DNA of 64,000 bases from Okeanomitos corallinicola TIOX110. GTDB lineage: Bacteria > Cyanobacteriota > Cyanobacteriia > Cyanobacteriales > Nostocaceae. The position numbers and the translations under genes were made by a program. Below the pieces are notes generated by a model, which saw nothing but the letters and a program-made list of their open reading frames with translations, was not told the DNA's origin and searched no databases. The stretch spans positions 4,257,318-4,321,317 of the forward strand of contig NZ_CP150886.1 in NCBI RefSeq assembly GCF_038050375.1, in the 5' to 3' direction. This document shows, in pieces, positions 50,510-59,580 of this stretch (position 1 is the first letter of the stretch; the number at the start of each line of letters is the position of its first letter).

Positions 50510-50692
50510 GACCAAAAGAATGGGATACAAGCCCCGTCCTTCTAGGACGGCTTTATGGTAAAATTTAGGTATAGTCGCCATAGGGCATTGGGAGACTCTA
50601 AACGGACATGGAGGGACGGTAAGACCACTTGTGGCGCATCCCAGCGAAGTGTCAAGGAATCCTCGCTCCTTTAGGACGAGGAGGTATGTCAA
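50510..50692 (-). mobile_element. IS200/IS605-type palindromic remnant (PATE-like)
   Basis: Two hairpins bound a non-coding core. On the minus strand the left one is CCTCGTCCT/AGGA(G)CGAGG (50661-50682), the right one CCGTCCT/AGGACGG (50534-50550) followed by GGGCTTGTATCCCA. These are the subterminal palindromes of cyanobacterial IS200/IS605 elements; tnpA and tnpB are absent, so it is a non-autonomous or deletion derivative. The core (TTACCGTCCC to CCCTATGGCGAC) resembles the region that encodes the omega RNA. The left end lies in the 3' end of the hydrolase gene. Confidence 0.7.
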
Positions 50693-51512
50693 AAATTACT
50701 TCTGGATGTGCTTCTAACCAATGGTCAATATCGCCTAGTAACTGTTGGGGTATTTCCCAAGGGAAGAGATGGGCTGTGTTGGGGTAAGATTGCCATTGGG
50801 AGTTTTTTAGATGTTTTGCTGTTTCTAAACTAGAAGCAGCTGTAATGTGACGATCTTCATCCCCAGCTAGTACCAAACTCGGACATGGGATTTTTTCTAG
50901 GTCTGGTAATCGGTTATATCCGGTTTTAATGGCACTGTAGAGAGCGCGAGTGGCATAGTTAGAAGTTTGTAAATAAGCTGGTACAGCTTCCTTAGCAATA
51001 TAACTGTAAGCTGTGGGTGTATGCTGTTGAATCAAATAACGAAATAGCGATCGCTTGCCAAAGGTTTCAATATTCCAAAACCAACCAGGTTTAATATAGT
51101 TTAATATTCCTGCCACACCAGTATAAACATTATCCTGCCAAGAGATAGGCGGATGACTTCCCCAGGGTTTAGCGGAGGTTGCAACTAAAATTAGCCCTGT
51201 GACTCGTTCGGGTAAACGCAATGCTAATTCCATTGCCAAAATTCCCCCCAATGACCAACCAACCACTAAACATTTTTCTATCTCCAAGCTATCTAGGAGG
51301 GCTTCTAAGTCCTCTAAATGGTCGTGCATATTAAAATCTTCGTTACAGTGACTTTTGCCATAGCCACGCAAATCTGGAGCAAGGGTTTGAAAGCGTTTTG
51401 ATAAATGATCAGTAAAAACAGAAACATTACGTCCACTGCCAGGATGACCATGTAAAGCAAGTATAGGAAATCCTCGACCTTGAATGTAAACATGAAGAGG
51501 TTGATGATTCAT
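50652..51512 (-). CDS. alpha/beta-fold hydrolase (BioH-like)
   Basis: A 286-residue serine hydrolase. The nucleophile is in GWSLGG, the acid in LVLAGDEDRHI and the His in PNTAHLFPWEI. LALHGHPGSGRNV contributes the oxyanion hole, and a cap domain is present. The substrate is unknown; BioH-type esterases that act on pimeloyl-ACP methyl ester are relatives. The last residues (DIPPRPKGARIP) and the TGA stop are read from the IS200/IS605 remnant, so the natural C-terminus has been replaced. The triad lies upstream of this. Confidence 0.85.
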   Translation of the reverse strand: MNHQPLHVYIQGRGFPILALHGHPGSGRNVSVFTDHLSKRFQTLAPDLRGYGKSHCNEDFNMHDHLEDLEALLDSLEIEKCLVVGWSLGGILAMELALRLPERVTGLILVATSAKPWGSHPPISWQDNVYTGVAGILNYIKPGWFWNIETFGKRSLFRYLIQQHTPTAYSYIAKEAVPAYLQTSNYATRALYSAIKTGYNRLPDLEKIPCPSLVLAGDEDRHITAASSLETAKHLKNSQWQSYPNTAHLFPWEIPQQLLGDIDHWLEAHPEVIFDIPPRPKGARIP

Positions 51513-51845
51513 AATTCGGGCTTACTAAAAAAGTTCAGGGGGTGACAAGGGTGCTAAACAGGTTCTTTCATAAGGGATAGAGCCTGAAAGCCGGGTTAAA
51601 AAAATAGGCGTTTATGAGGCTTGAGATTGATTAAGTTCAGAGCTAAATCAGCCCATAATTCCATCCCATAAATCCATATTCAAGCTGGTGTTAAATATTG
51701 TGTATGTAGTTAATACAATTAGTAACAACAATAAATAAAATAGAATATCTTACTGAAATAAAATATTACTAATTACGGGAATATTACCCAAACCTGGAAT
51801 AATGATAGGTTTAATCTCCGGTAATCTTTGAATAGGATTGATTAA
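51513..51845. other. 333-bp spacer with dispersed repeat copy B
   Basis: Divergent upstream regions of the hydrolase and the diguanylate cyclase genes. Its left part is repeat copy B; the remainder is AT-rich with no gene. Confidence 0.5.
51537..51624 (+). repeat. dispersed repeat, copy B
   Basis: Runs from GGGGTGACAAGGGTGCTAAA through ATAGAGCCTGAAAGCC to AATAGGCGTTTATGAGG. It matches the reverse complement of 10293-10376 with about six differences. No inverted terminal repeats are obvious. Confidence 0.75.
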
Positions 51846-52802
51846 TTGATGAAGCTTTTTAATCCGGAAGACTGCTTAATTTTAGTAGTTGATGATGTGA
51901 AAATGAATTTACAAATCATGGCCAACATTTTAGATAAAGAAGGTTATGAGGTAACTTTAGCTTCTAATGGTTATCAAGCCTTAGAGCGTGTTTATTCGGC
52001 CCAACCAGATTTAATTTTACTAGATTTGATGATGCCAGAAATAAATGGTTTAGAAGTATGTGAAAAAATTCAATGTAATCCAGAATTAGCAGATATTCCC
52101 ATTATTTTTCTTTCTGCAAGTCAAGAGCAAGATCATTTACTTAAAGCCTTTGAGAAAGGAGCAGTTGATTATCTGACAAAACCTTTTAATACTGGCGAAC
52201 TTTTGGCTAGGGTAAAAATGCACTTGGAATTAAAATATTCGCGACAAAAATTAAAAAAACTACTAGAAGAACAAGTAGCATTAGTTCAACAATTAGAGAA
52301 GTTAGCTAATACAGATACGTTAACAGGAATTTGGAATCGTCGTTATCTTTTAATAGTAGCAGAACAAGAAATAAAACGTAGTCAGAGATATAATTTTTCC
52401 TTTTCCGTACTCTTAATAGATATTGATAAGTTTAAAAAAATCAATGATACCTACGGACATAATGTAGGTGATGAAGTAATTATTTTTATGACTCAAATAG
52501 TCATTAATAATTTACGTAAACCAGATTGTTTTGGCAGATTTGGTGGTGAGGAATTTGTCGTATTACTACCAGAAACAGATACAGATGAAGCTTTAATAGT
52601 AGCTGAAAGAATTAGAACCAGTATTCAAAATCAATCTATCACTGTTGAAGATAAACAAGTGTCAATAACGATCAGTATTGGTGTGTCTGGTTATCATTTG
52701 GGAGATAAGACCATTGACACTATGATTCAACGAGCAGATCAGGCACTTTATCAAGCAAAAAATCAAGGACGTAACCGAGTAATTATACATCATATTGATT
52801 AA
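51846..52802 (+). CDS. response regulator with GGDEF diguanylate cyclase output
   Basis: A PleD-like two-domain protein of 318 residues that should make cyclic di-GMP when phosphorylated. The receiver (1-125) has Asp15-Asp16, phosphoacceptor Asp59 in LILLDLMMPE and Lys111 in LTKPF. A coiled-coil linker (about 126-152) leads to the GGDEF domain, with active-site GGEEF at 232-236 and an inhibitory-site RxxD at 223-226 exactly five residues before it. So catalysis and feedback control both look intact. It converges on the hybrid kinase gene with 101 bases between. Confidence 0.93.
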   Translation: MMKLFNPEDCLILVVDDVKMNLQIMANILDKEGYEVTLASNGYQALERVYSAQPDLILLDLMMPEINGLEVCEKIQCNPELADIPIIFLSASQEQDHLLKAFEKGAVDYLTKPFNTGELLARVKMHLELKYSRQKLKKLLEEQVALVQQLEKLANTDTLTGIWNRRYLLIVAEQEIKRSQRYNFSFSVLLIDIDKFKKINDTYGHNVGDEVIIFMTQIVINNLRKPDCFGRFGGEEFVVLLPETDTDEALIVAERIRTSIQNQSITVEDKQVSITISIGVSGYHLGDKTIDTMIQRADQALYQAKNQGRNRVIIHHID

Positions 52803-52903
52803 ATTACTGTTAGCTTTTGAGCAATTATACGAAAATCTATTAGATGATAATCTACTAGTTAATCAAATATGCTGACTCCTGAATTCTTACAAATTGCTGA
52901 CTG

Positions 52904-55807
52904 CTATATCAGAGATTCTATGGCTTGTCGTACTGATGGAAACTGCTCTACAATCCCAGGTATTTCGTCTATATCAAAAGTATCTAACTTAGTTTGCAAA
53001 TTCTCTGCATAATCTGATAATAAATCACACTGATGTTCTTTTCCCCAAGTTTTTAGCAACTGGATAAACTGCTTCATTTCACGGATTTTAAAGGTTTTAC
53101 GTACATTCTGCCATGTTGTTTCTTCTTGCTGTTTTAACTTGAGTAATAATTCATCTACATTCACATAAATATTTAATGATTGTAATTTTTTCTGACTATT
53201 ATTTAAGCTATTGAAGTGATGCTCAGTTTCAATATTTACTATCGGTGCTAAATGTTTCTTGAGTTCTTTAACAAGTTGGACACAACTAACAGGTTTATAT
53301 AAAAATCCTTCGCAAATTTGCTCAAGTTCATATTTATCTTCAGGTTGAGAGGAAGCAGTCAAAATAATGATAGGAATACGTTTAGTTTTTTCATTTTGCT
53401 TGAGATACTGTGCAGCTTCTTTTCCATCTATTACAGGCATTCTTAAATCTAGTAAAATCAAATCTGGATTATATATTTCTAATAAATCAATGGCTTGTTT
53501 TCCATCTTCTGCTAATAAAATTTGGTGATGTGTTTGATGAAAATATGCCTGAATTAAGTTCCGATTTGATACCACATCATCTACAGCTAAAATTGTACTG
53601 GGGGTAAACTGGTTTAAATCATAGTCAAGTGATGATTGTGTAACTATTTCTTTTAACTCAGTGGTAGGTGAAACTGCGGGAAAAACAAAAGTGAAAATAC
53701 TACCTTGTCCTAATTCACTTTGGAGTGTAATTATTCCCCCCATCATATTCATTAATCGCTTAGTTATCGCTAGTCCTAAACCTGTACCCCCATATTTGCG
53801 ATTGCTCTTACTTGAACTTTGAAAAAATGCCTCAAAAATACTTTGTTGTTGTTCACGAGCAATACCAATACCTGTATCCTCAACAGCAATTTCTAACCAA
53901 ACTTTTTCTTCTGTGTCTGTCAAATAAAATTGGCAACGAATATGTATTTTAATATAGCCTGATTCTGTAAATTTGATAGCATTCCCAACAACATTAAAGA
54001 GAATCTGTCGTAAACGGACTTGATCAATATAAATAAATTGAGGGATTTCCTCCTCAATATTTGATTGCAAAATGATATTTTTTTCTATAGCATTGAGACT
54101 AAATATTTGTAATATTTCTGCAATTAATTCTCGTAAATTAACAGGTTCATAGTAAAGTTCTAGTTTACCTGCTTCAATTTTAGATAGGTCAAGAATATCA
54201 TTAATTAATGCCAGTAAAGTTTTACCACTGGAGGTAATAGCTTGAATATAAGAAACTATATCCGGTTTTATGACCTCCGATTTTAATAAATCGGCAAAAC
54301 CCAAAATAGCATTCATCGGTGTGCGGATTTCGTGACTCATATTAGCCAGAAATTCGCTTTTAGCTTGGTTAGCTGTTTCCGCTTCCTGTTTTGCCTGCTC
54401 TAGAGCTAAATTTTTCAAGTTTAGTTCCTGTTCAGCTTGTTTGCGCGCTGTGATATCCATCAAAGTCCCGAAGTAATGAACAACTTCACCTGCTGGATTT
54501 TGTGCAGCCACTGCTTGAGCAGATACCCAAACTATTTCTCCATCAGGCCTACAGACACGGTATTCCATTGAGAAATAACCACTTTTTTGAGTAGAATTAT
54601 TCCACTCAGTCAAAATGTTTTCCCGATCATCGGGATGAAGTGTTTTTTCCCATCCTTCATCCATGGCTTCTAGGGCAGAAATTCCAGTTAATTCTGACCA
54701 ATGAGGATTAACATATAAGCATTTACTCTGTTCGTCTGCTTGGAAAATACCGACGGGTGCATGAGTGACTAAAATTCTGTACTGTTGTTCACTATCGGCT
54801 AAAAGTTGGTTACTTTGACTTTGGGTTTGTAATTTGCTGTTATTGTCGCTTACTTGTGCTTGCAAATCAGAATTGAGGCGTTGAAGTAAATGTATTTTTT
54901 CATTTTCTAGTCTTTCTACCTGCTGTTGCAAGATGTCAATAATTTGGTGTAGTTCTTTAATATCTACAGCCCGTAAAATATTTGTCTGGGTTAAAATTCC
55001 GACTAAATTACCCTCTTTGTTAGTCACTACCAATTGCCGCACATTTTGTTGCTGCATTTTTTGATGGGTTTCCCAGAGAGAATCATCAAGATTAACAAAA
55101 AGCACAGGGGAACTCATTACTTGTCCGGCTTTTAGTTCCCTCAAGTTAATTTGTAAATGTTGGAATTTAACAATATCCTGTTCTGTAATAATTCCTACAG
55201 GCTGGATGTTTCCAGGTTTATTTCCAGGTTTACATTCATTACCAATAACTACACAACTTACATGATGAGAAGCCATAATTTGTGCTAATTCCAGTACCGT
55301 AGCTGTGGGAGGAGCATGAATGACATTTTCTGCCATTACTTCTCTGACATAACAACACTTGAGTAAATCTGCTGGTTGTAGGACACTGTGAATACTTGAT
55401 GGTGTGACTAAACCTACTGGTTGCTTCTGTGAGTTGATAACTGGTAAATGACGAATTTTATGTTTATGTAGGAGGTTAAGCGCTGTCATTATTTCTTGCA
55501 CTGCTGATTCTTGACAGGTGATCAACTCCCTAGTCATGACTTCGTGAACTTTCGTTTCTCGAAAATTACGTTGTTGTGCTGATAATTTCACTAAATCTCG
55601 TTCTGTTAACAGACCAACAAGTTGCTGGTTGTCCACGACTAAAACGCAAGTAGGGCGTGGGGATCCACTGGTAGCAGCGTCAACCACTAAACTCATAATT
55701 TGTAATACTTCCAGTAAACTGGCATTGGGGCCGACTGTTGCAAAATGACGCTGAATAAATTTGTTAACGTGCTGATTTGGTAGAGGATTTGCAGATTTCA
55801 TGATCAA
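52904..55807 (-). CDS. CBS-PAS hybrid sensor histidine kinase
   Basis: A 967-residue cytoplasmic-looking kinase (no transmembrane segment). Order: two CBS pairs (residues about 10-140 and 145-290), a coiled coil (about 285-330), a PAS/PAC pair (about 340-455, FQADEQSKCLYVNPHWSELTG), HisKA with the phospho-His in SHEIRTPMNAIL, HATPase (NAIKFTESG, DTGIGI, GGTGLGLAI), a receiver (AVDDVVSN, phosphoacceptor in LILLDLRMPV), and a helical tail of about 110 residues. CBS domains bind adenine nucleotides, so energy or ligand sensing is a reasonable inference. The neighbouring diguanylate cyclase is a candidate target. Confidence 0.92.
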   Translation of the reverse strand: MIMKSANPLPNQHVNKFIQRHFATVGPNASLLEVLQIMSLVVDAATSGSPRPTCVLVVDNQQLVGLLTERDLVKLSAQQRNFRETKVHEVMTRELITCQESAVQEIMTALNLLHKHKIRHLPVINSQKQPVGLVTPSSIHSVLQPADLLKCCYVREVMAENVIHAPPTATVLELAQIMASHHVSCVVIGNECKPGNKPGNIQPVGIITEQDIVKFQHLQINLRELKAGQVMSSPVLFVNLDDSLWETHQKMQQQNVRQLVVTNKEGNLVGILTQTNILRAVDIKELHQIIDILQQQVERLENEKIHLLQRLNSDLQAQVSDNNSKLQTQSQSNQLLADSEQQYRILVTHAPVGIFQADEQSKCLYVNPHWSELTGISALEAMDEGWEKTLHPDDRENILTEWNNSTQKSGYFSMEYRVCRPDGEIVWVSAQAVAAQNPAGEVVHYFGTLMDITARKQAEQELNLKNLALEQAKQEAETANQAKSEFLANMSHEIRTPMNAILGFADLLKSEVIKPDIVSYIQAITSSGKTLLALINDILDLSKIEAGKLELYYEPVNLRELIAEILQIFSLNAIEKNIILQSNIEEEIPQFIYIDQVRLRQILFNVVGNAIKFTESGYIKIHIRCQFYLTDTEEKVWLEIAVEDTGIGIAREQQQSIFEAFFQSSSKSNRKYGGTGLGLAITKRLMNMMGGIITLQSELGQGSIFTFVFPAVSPTTELKEIVTQSSLDYDLNQFTPSTILAVDDVVSNRNLIQAYFHQTHHQILLAEDGKQAIDLLEIYNPDLILLDLRMPVIDGKEAAQYLKQNEKTKRIPIIILTASSQPEDKYELEQICEGFLYKPVSCVQLVKELKKHLAPIVNIETEHHFNSLNNSQKKLQSLNIYVNVDELLLKLKQQEETTWQNVRKTFKIREMKQFIQLLKTWGKEHQCDLLSDYAENLQTKLDTFDIDEIPGIVEQFPSVRQAIESLI

Positions 55808-55956
55808 ACCCAGAAGTTGCGTTTAGTTTATTTATTCTTTTTTTGAATATTTTTCCCACAATGCTGCTTTAGTTTAACATATGGTGATAGCTTGAGAAAA
55901 TTGGATGCAAACTCTGGCAGAAGTCCCTAATCATTTACGAGTTTGTCATAGTTAAA

Positions 55957-57696
55957 TTAACTAAATTGTTGGGCATAAAATCGTGCATATCTCCCTGCTA
56001 GATTTAATAATTCTTGGTGATTTCCTGATTCGACTATTTGCCCTTTTTCTAAGACTAAAATGCGATCGCATTTTCTGACTGTGGATAATCTATGTGCGAT
56101 AATTAACACGGTTCGATTTGCCATTAATCTTTCTAAAGCCTCTTGTACTAAGGCTTCTGATTCTGAATCTAAGGCTGATGTTGCTTCATCAAGTATTAAA
56201 ATTTGTGGGTTTAATAGTACAGCACGGGCGATCGCTATTCTTTGTCTTTGTCCTCCTGATAAGTTGACACCACGCTCACCTACCCAAGTTTGATAACCTT
56301 CTGGTAGTTCCATAATAAATTTATGGGCGTTAGCAATTTCAGCCGCTGCTTCCACTGCGGCCATCTCAAAAGTATTTTGTCCAAAGGCAATATTTTGGGC
56401 AATAGTTCCGGAAAACATAATTGTTTCTTGGGGAACTATACCAATGTTTTTTCTTAAGCTATTTAAGGTGACATCCCGAATATTGACATCATCTATAAAA
56501 ATCTCGCCAATTTCGGGATCATAAAATCTGGGTAACAGATTCACAAATGTGGTTTTACCAGCACCGGAAGCACCAACTAAGGCGATCGCTTCTCCAGGAT
56601 TTACTACTAAACTAATATTATTTAATACTAACTCTCCTGGTTTATAAGCAAAGGTAACATGACGATATTCCACTTTACCATTCACAGATGGGAGAGTAAT
56701 GGCAATAGGATTTTCTAATACTGTTGGCTGAATAGCTAATAATTCAAATACCCGATCAACGGAAGCTTCACCTTGTTTAAATTCATTATAATTATTGGTA
56801 GTATGACCGATCGGATCAATTAACAAGGCTGCTGCTGCTAAATAACTAAAAAATTCTCCTACGGTTAAATTATTTTGGGAAATCTGCCAAGTTCCCACCA
56901 TTAATAAAGATAAAGCACTCACAGCTTCTAAAAATCCCACAATGGGAATTTGAATGGCTTTTAATTTTTCGGCTGAATATTTAGCCTTTAAAGTTCTTTC
57001 TGCTTCATGACTAAATCTAGCAATTTCATAATTTTCGGCGGCAAAAGCTTGAATTAAACGAATGCCACTAAAAACTTCTGTTAAAATAGCAGATAAATCA
57101 GAAATTCGATTTTGACTTTTGAGCGAATATTTCCGTAAACGTTCCCCAAACCAACCAATTAAAACTCCCATAATTGGGGCAACAATCACAGTAGCTAAGG
57201 TTAGTTGCCAATTTAAATAAATCATGTAAATGGGAATTGCTATTAACTGCAAAACACAGGGAATAAAATCATGAAAAAGCTTATTGACAACTTCCCCAAC
57301 TCTGTCTACATCTTCCGTGAGACGATAGGATAAATCACCAGCTTTTGCAGTTTCAAAATAGCTAAGATTGAGTTTTTGTAAATGTGCGTAAACCTGTTGA
57401 CGGAGATAAAAAGCAACCCTTAAAGCTGTCCGTGCCATATATAAATCTTGTACAGATTGAAAAAAACCACGGACAAGAAATACTAAAGCACAGATACCCG
57501 TTAATTGGGCGATCGCCACCACATTCCCCTCACCAAAGGGAACAGCCAATTTACCCGCCACATTAATCAGCGTTAAGGTAGCCAGCACATAGCCAATAAT
57601 ACCAACAAACCCCTTAGCGACATTTTCCCACTGCTTACGGATGTAGGGTAATAGTAACCAATAATTAGAACGTGTTTTCAAAGAGTCATTAGTCAT
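55957..57696 (-). CDS. ABC exporter, MsbA/HepA-like
   Basis: A 579-residue half-transporter with N-terminal six-helix exporter domain (GFVGIIGYVLATLTLINVAG onward) and a C-terminal ATPase: Walker A GASGAGKTT, signature LSGGQRQR, Walker B ILILDEATSALD. Exporters of this sort carry lipids, glycolipids or polysaccharides; heterocyst-envelope HepA is one relative, but I cannot tell it from MsbA-type paralogues. It precedes exoD and dedA on the same strand with 85-base spacing. Confidence 0.88.
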   Translation of the reverse strand: MTNDSLKTRSNYWLLLPYIRKQWENVAKGFVGIIGYVLATLTLINVAGKLAVPFGEGNVVAIAQLTGICALVFLVRGFFQSVQDLYMARTALRVAFYLRQQVYAHLQKLNLSYFETAKAGDLSYRLTEDVDRVGEVVNKLFHDFIPCVLQLIAIPIYMIYLNWQLTLATVIVAPIMGVLIGWFGERLRKYSLKSQNRISDLSAILTEVFSGIRLIQAFAAENYEIARFSHEAERTLKAKYSAEKLKAIQIPIVGFLEAVSALSLLMVGTWQISQNNLTVGEFFSYLAAAALLIDPIGHTTNNYNEFKQGEASVDRVFELLAIQPTVLENPIAITLPSVNGKVEYRHVTFAYKPGELVLNNISLVVNPGEAIALVGASGAGKTTFVNLLPRFYDPEIGEIFIDDVNIRDVTLNSLRKNIGIVPQETIMFSGTIAQNIAFGQNTFEMAAVEAAAEIANAHKFIMELPEGYQTWVGERGVNLSGGQRQRIAIARAVLLNPQILILDEATSALDSESEALVQEALERLMANRTVLIIAHRLSTVRKCDRILVLEKGQIVESGNHQELLNLAGRYARFYAQQFS

Positions 57697-57755
57697 TAGT
57701 TATTTTATTAGTTATTAATCATTAGTTATTAGTCATTAGTTATTAGTCATTGGGT
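57692..57755. repeat. STRR (TAGTTAT/TAGTCAT)
   Basis: Alternating TAGTTAT and TAGTCAT heptamers, about nine units, between the ABC exporter and the ExoD gene. It covers the ABC exporter's start region. Confidence 0.7.
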
Positions 57756-57781
57756 TATTTACCTCCCCATCTTCCCATCTT

Positions 57782-58405
57782 CTACCTACCTAACCAAGTC
57801 TTGATTATATCTAGCAGACTAGAACCACCCCAGATAAAAGCGAATAAAATTGATGTAGTTAAAATTCCACCTATTAAACATAGAACTAAACCACCCAAAC
57901 TAATAGCACCATCATCCTCCGACAAGCCAAAGGCAGTCACAAAAACACCTATTGCTGGTAAAGTATTAGTCCCAGGGATAGGAATCATCATAGAAATAGC
58001 CATCAGAGCAATCATACAGCCAATAATGATTCTACCGGCTAAACCAGTACAAATGTAGGATAAACGAGGACGAGCGATCCCTTCAATTCTTCGCAACCAA
58101 GGAAGTCCCGCTTTCATAAACCCCTGTACAGTAGAAAGTTGCATTTGATGATTAAGCATTTTTGACGGTAGCCAGGGAGTTTTTGCACCTGCAATTAACT
58201 GTACTGCTAAAATAAAAATGAGAATCCCAAAAGGAATAGAATAACCAGGTGCAGGGACTGGTAAAGCCGAAGGTAGAGACAGAATAATTAACAAAAACCC
58301 AAAAATTCTCTCCTTAGCCAGCAGTAAAATATCTGCTAAACTTACCTTTTCTGGTCTTTCTTCTTCAAAAAAATAGCGTTGTAATTCCTGGGAAAGTTTA
58401 GCCAT
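57782..58405 (-). CDS. ExoD-family membrane protein
   Basis: A 207-residue exopolysaccharide-synthesis ExoD family protein with about five hydrophobic segments; LPSALPVPAPGYSIPFGILI and IPIPGTNTLPAIGVFVTAFG are the family hallmarks. Its precise role is not known. It lies between ABC exporter and dedA and may be co-transcribed with dedA (42 bases apart). Confidence 0.85.
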   Translation of the reverse strand: MAKLSQELQRYFFEEERPEKVSLADILLLAKERIFGFLLIILSLPSALPVPAPGYSIPFGILIFILAVQLIAGAKTPWLPSKMLNHQMQLSTVQGFMKAGLPWLRRIEGIARPRLSYICTGLAGRIIIGCMIALMAISMMIPIPGTNTLPAIGVFVTAFGLSEDDGAISLGGLVLCLIGGILTTSILFAFIWGGSSLLDIIKTWLGR

Positions 58406-58446
58406 AAATGATTTTAATGATTTTGTTGATTACTAAGACAGAAATT

Positions 58447-59070
58447 CTAACCTTTTTTAACTCTATTTTCTTTGATTAGATGCAGAATTGACGGCAATAA
58501 AGAAATCACAATAATTAAACCTATTATTGGTAACAGATACTTATCTAGCTGTTCTGCGGGTAAATATCTACCCAGGAAAAAACCTAAAAAAGTTATGCCA
58601 AATGTCCAGAAAAAACCGCCAATGAGGTTGTAAGAAAAAAATTGGCGGTAGTTCATAGAACCAATACCAGCAACAATGGGTGCAAAAGTCCGAACAATAG
58701 GAACAAATCTGGCGAAAACGATAGTTTTTATACCATGTTTTTGATAAAAATTTTGTGTTTTAATAATATGTTTTTTATGAAAAAATAATGAATCTTCTTT
58801 TTGAAATAGTTTTTTACCCAATTTGTTGCCAGTGATATAGCCAACCGTATCGCCTAAAACAGCACAGATAAAAGCACCAACAATTAAAATCCAAATATTC
58901 AATAAATGCTGAGAAGCAACAAATCCAGCCGTAAAAAGTAGACTGTCACCAGGCAGAAAAAAACCAAATAGTAAGCCCGATTCTGCAAAAATAATTCCCC
59001 AGATTCCAAAATAACCCAGTGATTTAATTAATTGTAGTAAATCAAAGTGCATATAATCATACTCACCCAA
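58447..59070 (-). CDS. DedA/SNARE-associated family membrane protein
   Basis: A 207-residue DedA protein. Hallmarks are ESGLLFGFFLPGDSLLFTAG near the N-terminus and the ARFVPIVRTFAPIVAGIG segment with the essential Arg. DedA proteins flip phospholipids or undecaprenyl phosphate. Four to six membrane segments. First gene of the dedA-exoD unit. Confidence 0.9.
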   Translation of the reverse strand: MGEYDYMHFDLLQLIKSLGYFGIWGIIFAESGLLFGFFLPGDSLLFTAGFVASQHLLNIWILIVGAFICAVLGDTVGYITGNKLGKKLFQKEDSLFFHKKHIIKTQNFYQKHGIKTIVFARFVPIVRTFAPIVAGIGSMNYRQFFSYNLIGGFFWTFGITFLGFFLGRYLPAEQLDKYLLPIIGLIIVISLLPSILHLIKENRVKKG

Positions 59071-59580
59071 AAAGTTGTATCCAAAATCTTAACGTTATGT
59101 AATTTGAAAAAATAAAAATTTTTATTAAGTTTAGAACAAGATATCTGAGATTAAGTAGGGGTGACTGAATCAACCGAGAACCTTTATAAATCAAGGAATT
59201 GAGAGTTATCAGCAGGGGATAAAATAAAAATAAGAAATAGTGGTACTCGGAAAAATTTAATACTTTTTTGGGTTGTTGATCACTCTGGAAAATACTGAAA
59301 TTTCTTCTAGTTCCCCGATATCCTTGATATCCTGATTTCTGAATATCCTACTCTCCCAAGACGGTTATCAGATAACAGTTATCAGATAACAGTTATTAGA
59401 TAATAAACCAAGTTACTGGTTATAACAGTGATAAGCAAGAAAGAGGCTGAGGATGTGAGGAAGAAAAACAACTTTCGCCTACTGACTCCTGATGATGTTA
59501 AAAGTTTCAAAAACTAAAAAGATAAATTGTCAGAAGTTAGATATTCTATTGCTGGAAGTAGGCTATGTAATGATAAAGTC
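59071..59580. other. 510-bp divergent spacer upstream of pgl
   Basis: No gene. A loose copy of GATATCCTTGATATCCTGAT is at about 59320, followed by a 14-bp palindromic tandem repeat (59364-59405). An 18-codon upstream extension of pgl is open but begins with TTG and is not used by the family. Confidence 0.5.
59364..59405. repeat. 14-bp palindromic tandem repeat
   Basis: Three units of GTTATCAGATAACA, the third degenerate. Each unit is itself a near-perfect palindrome (TTATC-A-GATAA), so the array can form repeated small hairpins. Confidence 0.75.

Noticed and set aside
50498-50692. 64-codon minus-strand open frame over the palindromic element
   Set aside because: It is a translation of the element's hairpins and non-coding core, not a conserved protein.
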